A stretch of DNA of 64,000 nt from PGYR01 sp048267165 (lineage in GTDB: Bacteria; Bacteroidota; Ignavibacteria; Kapaibacteriales; UBA2268): positions 1 to 64,000 of the forward strand of contig JBLWYD010000009.1 in NCBI GenBank assembly GCA_048267165.1, written 5' to 3'. The stretch's first letter is position 1. Each line of letters begins with the position of its first letter. The translations under genes were made by a program, and so were the position numbers. Under the pieces are notes generated by a model, which worked only from the letters and a program-made list of their open reading frames with translations, had not been told where the DNA came from and ran no database searches. Positions 45,002 through 53,479 of this stretch are shown here, piece by piece.

Positions 45002-45813
45002 GTATAGAAAATTTAGACACTGGACAGAGCCGCAATATGGCTCAGACGGCACAACTTGCTCGCAAGATGAGTGCATTCGATAATATAGGCAAGACCTCAA
45101 AGTCAAGAATGAGCGAAGCTGAGAAATCGAAAATAGAGCAAGCCTCTCGTGGCTTCGAATCTATTTTCGTGAATATGATGCTTAAAGAAATGAAAAGTGC
45201 TCAGTTAGAAGAAAAAGACGATGAAGGATTTGGTGGAAATACTATGCAAGAGATGGCTCAACTAAGTCTTTCTGACAAAATTTCTAAAGATGGCCAAGGT
45301 ATGGGCATAGCTCAGATGATGTATAAGCAAATGACGGGTGATAATCTACCAACTAGAAGCTCATATTCTGTACCACCAGCGCAAGTAAAACCAGCAAGTA
45401 TCTCGAGTACTGCAGCTGAGAAAATTTCAAAATATGATGATATAATAGACAAAGCATCTAAGGAATATGGCATTCCTAAAAATCTTATAAAATCGGTTAT
45501 AGCTGCTGAATCGGCTGGTAATCATACAGCAGTTTCACCAGCTGGTGCCAAAGGACTAATGCAGCTAATGGACGGAACTGCAGCAAGTTTAGGTGTGCAG
45601 AATTCGTTCAACCCTGAAGAGAATATTTATGGTGGTACTAACTACCTTAATAAAATGCTCAATAAGTTCGATGGCTCAATAGAGCTAGCTTTGGCGGCAT
45701 ATAATGCAGGCCCGGGCAACGTAGAAAAACACAATGGAATACCTCCATTCGATGAAACAAGAAAATATGTAAGCAGAGTATTGTCGTACAATTCGGCATT
45801 AGGAGAAGAATAA
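44998..45813 (+). CDS. flgJ: FlgJ-type rod-capping protein fused to a lytic transglycosylase
   Basis: A 271-residue protein. The N-terminal rod-binding domain (about 40-120) has ASRGFESIFVNMMLKEMKSA. The C-terminal 120 residues are a soluble lytic transglycosylase (SLT) domain: the catalytic Glu in IAAESAGNHTAVS, GAKGLMQLM, and the ALAAYNAGPGNVEKH motif. In enteric bacteria FlgJ carries a glucosaminidase domain instead; the SLT fusion is known from other groups. It opens the peptidoglycan for the rod. No signal peptide, consistent with export through the flagellar apparatus. Confidence 0.92.
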   Translation: MSIENLDTGQSRNMAQTAQLARKMSAFDNIGKTSKSRMSEAEKSKIEQASRGFESIFVNMMLKEMKSAQLEEKDDEGFGGNTMQEMAQLSLSDKISKDGQGMGIAQMMYKQMTGDNLPTRSSYSVPPAQVKPASISSTAAEKISKYDDIIDKASKEYGIPKNLIKSVIAAESAGNHTAVSPAGAKGLMQLMDGTAASLGVQNSFNPEENIYGGTNYLNKMLNKFDGSIELALAAYNAGPGNVEKHNGIPPFDETRKYVSRVLSYNSALGEE

Positions 45814-45814
45814 T

Positions 45815-46255
45815 ATGGATGAGAAATTTGTAGATTTCCTGAAAAGAGAAAAGGAATTGACTGAAAAGCTGTTGATGCTTTCTAATAGATTGCGTGAAGC
45901 TCTGATGTCACAAAGGCAAGATTTGGTCGAAAAAATCTCACAAGATCAGCACATTATAACTGCAAAGCTAAAAGAAATGGAAGAAAGAAGATTGAGATAT
46001 ATGGTCTCTAAGCTATCTATTAGCAGAGTAGAAGCGTCTCAGCTCCGACTTTCGGAAATAGAAAAAACAGTAGAAGGCGAAAACAAAATCGACCTTCGTA
46101 GAATAAGAATAGCAATGAAGAAAATAGTCTCAGAATTGCAAGAAGTAAACACTACTAATAGACTACTTTCTAACAGAGCAAAGAACAGTGTTACCAATAT
46201 AATCTCTACACTTAACAGTAGAAATGGTAGAAAAGTTTGTGACGTAAAGGTATAA
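45815..46255 (+). CDS. flgN: FlgN-like flagellar export chaperone
   Basis: A 146-residue, mainly helical cytoplasmic protein (LKREKELTEKLLMLSNRLREALMSQ). It fits the FlgN family by size, helical content and place directly before flgK and flgL, whose products FlgN chaperones for export. The sequence similarity to known FlgN is too weak for certainty. It starts one base after flgJ and ends three bases before flgK. Confidence 0.7.
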   Translation: MDEKFVDFLKREKELTEKLLMLSNRLREALMSQRQDLVEKISQDQHIITAKLKEMEERRLRYMVSKLSISRVEASQLRLSEIEKTVEGENKIDLRRIRIAMKKIVSELQEVNTTNRLLSNRAKNSVTNIISTLNSRNGRKVCDVKV

Positions 46256-46258
46256 GAT

Positions 46259-47698
46259 ATGAGTTTTTCAACATTACAGATTGGCAAGTCAGCACTCCTC
46301 GCACAGCGCTATGGATTGGAAGTTGTTTCGAACAATATATCCAATGCAAATACTGAAGGGTACTCTCGTAAAAGAGCGGACATGACTTCTGCCAATTCGA
46401 AATTCGAAGCAGGGAACTTCGTAGGTACTGGCGTTATAGCTGACCAACTGAAATCATTCCGTGAAGAATTTTTCGATAAAGAAATAAGAAATTCCATAAC
46501 TAGAAATGCCGGTTACGAATCTGATCAAGAAGTGCTAAAAAGAATTGAAGGCGTATTGGGTGAGCCATCTGATACTGGGCTAAACAACCTAATCTCGGAC
46601 TTCTTTATTAGTTGGGATGAGCTAGCTTCCAACCCTGATAATGCTGGCTACAGACAGAAAGTAATATCAAGTGCTAAAAATATGACGGATAAGTTCCATC
46701 AGCTTTCTGAAGGATTCGAAGAAACTCGAATAGATGTACTATCAAAGCTAAAAGACAATGTAGCAGACGTTAATAGTCTAGCCAAGAGAATATCTGAAAT
46801 AAACTCTAGAATCGCTGATAACCATAACTCATCTCTGGATGGAGATTTGAATATGGCAGACGAGCGAGAGGTAATGATAGAGCAATTGGCAGAATACGGC
46901 AAGACTAACGTTAGCCAGAACGATGATGGTACTGTCAATGTCTATATGAACGGTATTAACCTAGTAACTGGTAAAAGTCTGAATGAATTGAAGCTAGTAG
47001 AGACTACAAACGGTACTACTAACGAGCGAACTATTGGCCTATATACTACTGATAAGCAAGGTAATCTGATAAATAAGATTAACCCTGGTGCTGGTAAATT
47101 AGAAGCCCAAATGAAGCACTACAACGAAACTTTAGACAAAGATGACACGAGTGGTAATTTCTCAATAGCAAAGTCGATTAATGAACTTGCAAAAGAGATA
47201 GCTGCTAATGTTAATATGGCAAGTGTTGCCGGATTTGGTTTGAATGACACTGGAGCTATTCCTCCGGGGCGTTCGTTCTTTGTTCCTTATCCAACTGATG
47301 CAGACGCACTTTCTATACAAGTGAATTCTGTAATACTGAATGATACGGATAATATCCCATTATCATCAGTAGCTGGCGAAAGTGGCAATAACCAAATCGG
47401 TTTGCAAATAGCCGCATTGGCTGATGATATTAACTTCATCAACAATAGAACTCCGGGTGAGTATTATTCTGATTTGCTTTCCAAAGCAGGTAATATGCTG
47501 AATGATTCGCAAACTGGATTGAAAAATAGTACGATGGTACTTGACCAAATGAAAAATCAACGCGATACTATAATCGGTGTGAATCTGGACGAAGAAGCGA
47601 TAAATTTAATCAAATTCCAGCGTAGTTTTGAAGCCGCAGCGAGAGTTGTAAATATGGCTGATGAAGTATTAGGAACAATTGTAAATCTGGGTAGATAA
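46259..47698 (+). CDS. flgK: Flagellar hook-associated protein 1 FlgK
   Basis: A 479-residue hook-filament junction protein. The N-terminus has LQIGKSALLAQRYGLEVVSNNISNANTEGYSRKR (positions 5-38), then FREEFFDKEIRNS, and LSDFFISWDELASNPDN. The C-terminus has LDEEAINLIKFQRSFEAAARVVNMADEVLGTIVNL. It caps the hook and forms the base for FlgL and the filament. The stop overlaps the flgL start codon (TAATG). Confidence 0.95.
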   Translation: MSFSTLQIGKSALLAQRYGLEVVSNNISNANTEGYSRKRADMTSANSKFEAGNFVGTGVIADQLKSFREEFFDKEIRNSITRNAGYESDQEVLKRIEGVLGEPSDTGLNNLISDFFISWDELASNPDNAGYRQKVISSAKNMTDKFHQLSEGFEETRIDVLSKLKDNVADVNSLAKRISEINSRIADNHNSSLDGDLNMADEREVMIEQLAEYGKTNVSQNDDGTVNVYMNGINLVTGKSLNELKLVETTNGTTNERTIGLYTTDKQGNLINKINPGAGKLEAQMKHYNETLDKDDTSGNFSIAKSINELAKEIAANVNMASVAGFGLNDTGAIPPGRSFFVPYPTDADALSIQVNSVILNDTDNIPLSSVAGESGNNQIGLQIAALADDINFINNRTPGEYYSDLLSKAGNMLNDSQTGLKNSTMVLDQMKNQRDTIIGVNLDEEAINLIKFQRSFEAAARVVNMADEVLGTIVNLGR

Positions 47699-48693
47699 TG
47701 AGAGTAGGTACTAATTCCGTATATAGAGATTACCAAAGAAATCTGAATGACTCACAGTTCAAAGTGAACAAGGAGAATCTGCGGATTTCATCTGGAAAAA
47801 AGAATCATAGCATATCAGAAAATACGGCAGATATAGTAGATGCAGATATGTTCAGAAATAAGATAAGCCGCAATGAGGCATTTCTGAAGAATATTGGCTC
47901 GAACCTAGACAAATTGCAACAGACCGATACTGCACTGCGAAATATCTCTGACAAAATGCAAGAGATAAGAGACTACGTAGTAGATGTATCGAAGACAAGT
48001 ACTGGCTATAACCATTTTGCAATAGCACAATCTATCAAAGGGGCATTAGAAGATATAGTAACAATTGCCAATACGGATAATAACGGATCGTATCTCTTTT
48101 CTGGGAATATGACTTCACCAAAAGACATAAAGAACGCAAACCCAACTTTAAATAATCTTCCTTTTGAGATAATACAAGGCACAGCTACACCGACTAATCC
48201 ATCGGGATTGTCGATAGTGTACAAAGGGAATAACGAAGACATAAACGTTAATATAACTGACATGTCGCAAGAGAGAGTGAACACCAAGGCAGAAGAAATA
48301 TTCGGTGCTGGTGGTACTGAGGCACTTCAGAAAATTATAGATATTTACAATGTAGTAGCGTTCGATCAATCGGGTGCACAAAGACCAGCACGTACATTAC
48401 TAAATGCAGATGAACTAGCCGAGCTAAACACATTACAAAAAGACATAGCTGATAAATATGACGAAATGAACATATTAGCAGCAGTCAACGGTAGTAAAAT
48501 CAACCGACTAGAATCAACAAAAGATTTTCTATTAGACGAGAATCTTAGACTAGACGAATACCGCTCTATCAAAGAAGATACAGACATAGCCGAATCAGCT
48601 ATGAATCTAAAACGAGAAGAAAACATACTCCAATTCGCCCTACAAGTAGGTAGCCGAATCAACCAACTGAACCTATTCCAGTTCTTGAGTTAG
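47698..48693 (+). CDS. flgL: Flagellar hook-associated protein 3 FlgL
   Basis: A 331-residue junction protein with flagellin-like ends. The N-terminal helix region is RVGTNSVYRDYQRNLNDSQFKVNKENLRISSGKK (key positions 2-35). The middle has ALEDIVTIANTDNNGSYLFSG, and the C-terminus is MNLKREENILQFALQVGSRINQLNLFQFL. It joins the hook cap FlgK to the filament. It is the last gene of the operon; no clear terminator follows, only a repeat-rich region. Confidence 0.92.
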   Translation: MRVGTNSVYRDYQRNLNDSQFKVNKENLRISSGKKNHSISENTADIVDADMFRNKISRNEAFLKNIGSNLDKLQQTDTALRNISDKMQEIRDYVVDVSKTSTGYNHFAIAQSIKGALEDIVTIANTDNNGSYLFSGNMTSPKDIKNANPTLNNLPFEIIQGTATPTNPSGLSIVYKGNNEDINVNITDMSQERVNTKAEEIFGAGGTEALQKIIDIYNVVAFDQSGAQRPARTLLNADELAELNTLQKDIADKYDEMNILAAVNGSKINRLESTKDFLLDENLRLDEYRSIKEDTDIAESAMNLKREENILQFALQVGSRINQLNLFQFLS

Positions 48694-48770
48694 GATGACA
48701 GCGTCACTCAGAACGCAGTGAAGAGTCCAGGAGAATACTTGTCACAGCGAGCGAAGCGTGCTTGCCAAGC
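48694..48770. repeat. Degenerate interspersed repeat, copy 4, after flgL
   Basis: GTCACTCAGAACGCAGTGAA is followed by GTCCAGGA and, further on, GTCACAGCGAGCGAAGCGTG. These words resemble copy 1 (12.2 kb) and copy 5 (52.6 kb). The whole gap 48694-49109 has no credible gene. It is a cluster of decayed intergenic repeats right behind the flagellar operon. Confidence 0.5.
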
Positions 48771-48917
48771 CAAAGGCATGGGCTGTCCCAATTATAACTA
48801 ACCTATCATCATGTTTGTTTTATCACTGAGTTCACGAAGTTGTAATTTTCTAATTTATAACACAGAGGTCACAAAGTGTGGGTGTCCGAAGAAACAATGT
48901 AAAACAGAGTATTGTCG

Positions 48918-48950
48918 TTGGCTTCAGCCAATGGATAGAATAATTCTATC
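48918..48950. repeat. REP-like double palindrome
   Basis: TTGGCTTCAGCCAA is a 6-bp-arm hairpin with a 2-base loop. Three bases later comes GATAGAATAATTCTATC, a palindrome with 8-bp arms around one A. GGCTTxAGCC hairpins of this kind are common as REP-type sequences in Bacteroidota; a related word GTCGGCTAAAGC occurs at about 52708. The nearby 300-base open frame is not a gene. Confidence 0.5.
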
Positions 48951-49109
48951 TGTAGCCACCTTAAATTTTCATGCCTTTGGCTTGACAGGCAAGGGGGTTC
49001 CTGCTTTCAGCTGGACAAGTGGGGGATTTATTAGATTTGCCCACTTGCATTATCCACATACTATTACTATATTTAGCAAGGCCGATTTCAACTGGTTGCG
49101 AAAAACATT

Positions 49110-52100
49110 ATGAAAACTATTCTACTACTTCTAATATCTATACTCATTTCGGCTTCAACCGTTGAAGCTCAAGACACCCTACCTTTTTCAGGTAAAACAT
49201 ATTACAACTGGTATTTTGGAATATATGCGGGTGTTACATTCGATACTCCTGATAAAGAACCGATATTTTTACCAAATACAGTACTTGGAACTGGTCAGAA
49301 TTCAACTACCATTTCTGATAGAGATGGTAACTTCTTATTTCATTCTAATGGTGAGATGCTAGAAAATTTTAAGCATCGAATTGTTCAAAGAGATATGGGT
49401 GGGAATGATTCTCAAAATGAAGGTAGTGTATTGGCTCCACTTTACGGAAATAAATTTATTTTTTTTACTTGTGTCTTTGCTAATTCCATTTTAAATGAAA
49501 GACAATTTGACCCTCCTAGAAGGCTGCATGATTCGACTGGTTTAGTCTATTCTATTTTTTCTTATGATTATGATGCTGATACTTTAATTTTTGAAGTATT
49601 TAAAAAACAGTTATATAAGTCCTATAGATCAGAGGCGATTCAGTTATCATATAGTGCTTTGACTGGTAATTATATTTTAATTGCTGTTGAACCCAAAGGA
49701 GAAATAAGTGCCTTCGAATTCGATTTGAAAGGGAACTTGCTAAGAGAGAAAAAACAATCTTTTTACAATATTGATCCCAACACAAACCTTCTAGATATTA
49801 GAATAAATCAAATGTGTGATAAAGTTGCAGTCAATTCAAGTTATGGTTTCTACAGATTTGGGAATGAAACAAATAAAACTGTTCATAATAGTTATCTTTA
49901 CCTCATGAATTTTGATGCTAAGAAACTTGAATTTTACAATTATAAAGAATATGACTTTGGTAAATTTCAATTTATCTCCATTGAATTCTCATCCAATTCA
50001 AATTATCTATATACAATCCTGTCAGACCTAGATTTAGATCAAAATAGTAAAGAGTATCTTAAACGAATTGATTTGAAAGAAAATCAAATAGAAGATTTAT
50101 ATTCAGGCGAAATACCTAAGAGTAAAGATTATAGGCGGACTAATGAAAATATAATAGCGTCCGCTGTTATTTCTGAATTAAAAATAGCCCCAAATAATAA
50201 GATTTACATTGCAAGAAATCGAGCAAACCATCTTTCATCAATTGAAAATCCTAATAGTAAACCTAATCCTTTCTATTTGTTAGACCCTGTCTATTTTGAA
50301 GAATTTAATGGAATAACCCCATTTGGAAATATGGATCTTCCCCAATTCATATCCGCATCATTCGCACCAGTTTATGTACGAAGTGAAATAATTCTATGTG
50401 AGGGTGAGAAGTTAGAACTATATGCAAAAACACAGTTGCCCGATACAAACGCAACATATAACTGGACTGGTCCAAAACAATTCAAAACAAGTGAGCAATA
50501 TCCAAGTATTGATAATATTCAACTAGACCAAGCAGGACTATATATAGTTACTGTCAGAAGCGGTCAAGAGACTTACACCGCAGAGACTTTCGTAAGAGTA
50601 AAACCCACTCCCAAACCAACGTTAGAAGCATACCCGAAAGCATTTTTATGTAATGATGGTGTCATAGTTCTTAGATTGAAAGAGCAGTTCGCTTCATATC
50701 TATGGTCAACTGGTGATACAACAGAGTTTATTAGTGTTACTAAAAGTGGAATGTATGGTGTAACAGTTACTAATGAAGTAGGTTGTGAAGCTTATGTAGA
50801 GCTGAATGTAGGTTTCGGAAGCGATTATGTAATAGCGATAGAAGGCGACACTTTAAAATGTACTGGCGAATCAGTAACGCTAACTAGCACAGATGAATAC
50901 CCTGAATACAATTGGTCCAACGGAGAAAAGACACGTTCAATCACAGTTATCAACCCTGCGAGATATACACTTACAGTTAAAACAGAAGAGGGATGTACTG
51001 TATCACGTACTATCGAAGTGAAAGACCATCCGAAAATTAATGCAGTACTAAACCCAACACCAACAACAATTTGTAATGGAGACTCGACTTTACTAGAATC
51101 AAAATACGATGTTCCTTATTATAGCTACGAGTGGAACACTGGAGCTACAACAAGGGGAATCTATGTAAGTAGTTCAGGGACTTACAAGTTAATAATAACG
51201 GACACAAGAACTGGCTGTACTGACAGTACAGAAATCGCAATCAGCGTTGAAGACAACTTGAAACCTGAAATCATAGGTGGAGACATTTGCTCTGGTCAAT
51301 CTGCAACTTTAGAAGCTCTTCCCAACGACCCAAGTTATACTTACCTTTGGAGCAACGGCGAAGAAACACCAGTAATAGAAGTAACCCAAGCAGGAACATA
51401 TTCAGTTACTGTTAGCAAGGCTAGTTGCGTAGGAACAGCCGAAACAACAGTAAACGAAAGCCCAACACCAGAGTTTACTATTCTGGGTGAAACTATCATT
51501 TGTAATAATGAAACAGCGGTGCTAAGTAGTAGTGATGACTTCGCAGAATACCTCTGGTCAACAAATGAGATAACTAAAGAAATTGAAGTAACAGAAGCGG
51601 GTATTTATACGTTAACCGTAACTGATATTAATGGATGCACGGCAACAGAAACACGCACGGTAGAAAAATATGAACTGAAATTCGATATTAGCAATGATAG
51701 CATTAACTTCGGAAAGGTTTATATTACTGAAACTAAATCTGATAATACTACTATAACTAACAACAGTGGATTTGAAATAACTTTACTTGGTGGTCAAACA
51801 ATAGACGATGGACAATCATATCCATACAACTATGATTTTGTACCAATACAACTTGGTGCATTTAGTAACAGTATTGATATTAGCATTGTAGATCCATGCG
51901 ATACAGTTATTACCATACCAATTACAGCAACTGTATATGCAAGAACAACTATTAGTACAACTGACATATACACCCAAATCGGTCAAGCAGAAACTATACC
52001 TGTATATCTAGAATGCGAAGCTGATTTACCAATACAAGAATACACAATCACTACAGATATTGATAGAACCGCTTTTTTCACAAATGATAGTTATTCTATA

Positions 52101-52559
52101 AATCAGAATCAACCAATTAATAAAGTGAAAACTAATATTCATAACCTGACGGGAACAATCCTATTATCAGATGATTTGGAATATGATATTACTTTCCCAA
52201 GTTATAGCTTCACGAATCCATATATTGAAGTTATAGAGCAACCAGGCAAGATTTACATAGATTCGGTTTGCGTATTTCCACTAAGAAACATCACTACATT
52301 TGACCCAACAACTCTTGATATATCACCAAACCCAGCTAGTGAACAACTGAACATAGACATCACAACAGGTGTACAAGGAACAATGAAGTTGGAATTAGTA
52401 GCTATAGACGGTCGAGTAATCTACTCAGATGAGTGGCTGCAATCTACAAAGTCAAAGCAGATGCTAATAAACACCAGAGAAGTACCAAGTGGGTTATATC
52501 AAGTTCGGTTAATTACTCCTTACGATGCTATTACTAAGAGCGTGATTGTGGTGGAGTAG
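49110..52559 (+). CDS. Large secreted Ig-repeat protein with T9SS type A sorting domain
   Basis: A 1149-residue exported protein with signal peptide ILLLLISILISASTVEA. The N-terminal 420 residues form a propeller-like domain with the NWYFGIYAGVTFDT and DGNFLFHSNGEM blocks seen in gliding-motility-type surface proteins of Bacteroidota. Residues of about 425-840 hold five or six Ig-like modules sharing the motif YLWSTGD..E.I.VTKSGMYxVTVT. A further beta region follows (about 850-1060). The last 80 residues are the T9SS sorting domain (LDISPNPASEQL ... VPSGLYQVRLI). It probably mediates surface adhesion. It is monocistronic. Confidence 0.87.
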   Translation: MKTILLLLISILISASTVEAQDTLPFSGKTYYNWYFGIYAGVTFDTPDKEPIFLPNTVLGTGQNSTTISDRDGNFLFHSNGEMLENFKHRIVQRDMGGNDSQNEGSVLAPLYGNKFIFFTCVFANSILNERQFDPPRRLHDSTGLVYSIFSYDYDADTLIFEVFKKQLYKSYRSEAIQLSYSALTGNYILIAVEPKGEISAFEFDLKGNLLREKKQSFYNIDPNTNLLDIRINQMCDKVAVNSSYGFYRFGNETNKTVHNSYLYLMNFDAKKLEFYNYKEYDFGKFQFISIEFSSNSNYLYTILSDLDLDQNSKEYLKRIDLKENQIEDLYSGEIPKSKDYRRTNENIIASAVISELKIAPNNKIYIARNRANHLSSIENPNSKPNPFYLLDPVYFEEFNGITPFGNMDLPQFISASFAPVYVRSEIILCEGEKLELYAKTQLPDTNATYNWTGPKQFKTSEQYPSIDNIQLDQAGLYIVTVRSGQETYTAETFVRVKPTPKPTLEAYPKAFLCNDGVIVLRLKEQFASYLWSTGDTTEFISVTKSGMYGVTVTNEVGCEAYVELNVGFGSDYVIAIEGDTLKCTGESVTLTSTDEYPEYNWSNGEKTRSITVINPARYTLTVKTEEGCTVSRTIEVKDHPKINAVLNPTPTTICNGDSTLLESKYDVPYYSYEWNTGATTRGIYVSSSGTYKLIITDTRTGCTDSTEIAISVEDNLKPEIIGGDICSGQSATLEALPNDPSYTYLWSNGEETPVIEVTQAGTYSVTVSKASCVGTAETTVNESPTPEFTILGETIICNNETAVLSSSDDFAEYLWSTNEITKEIEVTEAGIYTLTVTDINGCTATETRTVEKYELKFDISNDSINFGKVYITETKSDNTTITNNSGFEITLLGGQTIDDGQSYPYNYDFVPIQLGAFSNSIDISIVDPCDTVITIPITATVYARTTISTTDIYTQIGQAETIPVYLECEADLPIQEYTITTDIDRTAFFTNDSYSINQNQPINKVKTNIHNLTGTILLSDDLEYDITFPSYSFTNPYIEVIEQPGKIYIDSVCVFPLRNITTFDPTTLDISPNPASEQLNIDITTGVQGTMKLELVAIDGRVIYSDEWLQSTKSKQMLINTREVPSGLYQVRLITPYDAITKSVIVVE

Positions 52560-52700
52560 TGTGATTTTACATTGTAGAGACGTATTGCGCATACGTCTCA
52601 AAATGAAAATGGAATCAGAGACGTATGCAATACGTCTCTACGAAGTGCTGTCATCCTGATAACGCCGCAGGCGTTATCAGGATCCAGGAAGAAGAAAGCA
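52560..52700. repeat. Cluster of perfect palindromic repeats behind the Ig-repeat gene
   Basis: Three hairpins in a row. GAGACGTAT-TGCGC-ATACGTCTC is at 52577-52599. AGAGACGTAT-GCA-ATACGTCTCT is at 52617-52639. CCTGATAACGCC-GCA-GGCGTTATCAGG is at 52655-52681 and ends in GGATCCAGG. A partial copy, CAATACGTCTCTGCAATTC, recurs at about 52914-52932. The first two are copies of one element, typical of mobile REP-like families. Confidence 0.75.
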
Positions 52701-52951
52701 TTTCCGTCGGCTAAAGCAAATGGGTAAAACACAATTTCTTAATCATCCTGTTCTAACATTTGAAATAATATCAAATCCGAGAAACCCCTTAATCCAAATA
52801 ACCAGTGATTCAGAATAAGGGAGACAGCCACGTCCTTTCAGTCCTCGCTGTGACAGGTTTACTTCCTTGATCCTTCATTTCACTCAGGATAGACAGTGCT
52901 TTGGTAACTATATCAATACGTCTCTGCAATTCAATAACATCACAAAAAAAA
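52701..52951. other. Gene-free gap with decayed repeats
   Basis: Contains GTCGGCTAAAGCAAATGG and CAGTCCTCGCTGTGACAGG followed by GATCCTTCATTTCACTCAGG, all resembling parts of repeat copies 2, 4 and 5. No convincing gene is seen. Confidence 0.5.
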
Positions 52952-52977
52952 GGGTTGCTTAAATAAATAAGCAACCC
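52952..52977 (-). terminator. Rho-independent terminator of the Fe-S assembly operon
   Basis: A 10-bp perfect stem (GGGTTGCTTA / TAAGCAACCC) with a 6-base loop; on the minus strand it is followed by eight T. It lies about 26 bases past the stop of the IscA-like gene. Confidence 0.9.
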
Positions 52978-53002
52978 CTCTAGTATCTATACTAATGCTG
53001 AC

Positions 53003-53389
53003 TTAGTGTGAGCATCCACAATTGTGTGAGTTAGTAGGATTGTTGAATACGAAACCGCTACCAGATGGTCCATCTACATAATCCAAAGTTACACCTTGGA
53101 TGTAGAATAAACTATGGTCATCAGTTACTATGCTCAATTTACCTGCATCTAACACAACATCGTTTGCATTTACTTCTGAGTCAAAACCCAAAGAGTAATT
53201 CATTCCTGAGCAACCACCGCTGCTTGTGCTAATTCTTAATTTGAAATCAGCTGGAATTTCATTTTCTGCTTTTATTTGGTCTATTATTCCTAACGCATTG
53301 TTCGAAATGATAAATTCGTCTTGCTCTTCTGTTCCTGCGATCATTGTTGGTACTTTTACAAAGTCAACATTCTCTAGTACTTCAGACAT
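53003..53389 (-). CDS. IscA/HesB-type iron-sulfur cluster assembly protein
   Basis: A 128-residue A-type Fe-S carrier. The C-terminal domain shows SGGCSGMNYSLGF and the terminal NSHNCGCSH, giving the three conserved Cys that bind Fe or a cluster. About 20 extra residues precede the domain. A-type proteins (IscA, SufA, ErpA) pass clusters to target enzymes. It is the last gene of the four-gene minus-strand cluster, 90 bases behind the reductase gene, and has a strong terminator after it. Confidence 0.93.
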   Translation of the reverse strand: MSEVLENVDFVKVPTMIAGTEEQDEFIISNNALGIIDQIKAENEIPADFKLRISTSSGGCSGMNYSLGFDSEVNANDVVLDAGKLSIVTDDHSLFYIQGVTLDYVDGPSGSGFVFNNPTNSHNCGCSH

Positions 53390-53479
53390 ATTATCACCTC
53401 CTTAAATTTAATTTATAAATATTTTCTTTTTGTATTAAGACTAATATTAGTCTCAATTATTATATTCGCAATAACAAAC

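Noticed and set aside
48811..49113. 100-residue plus-strand open frame before the Ig-repeat gene
   Set aside because: It runs through the palindromic repeat region and its translation is only that of repeats; it also overlaps the start of the real gene.
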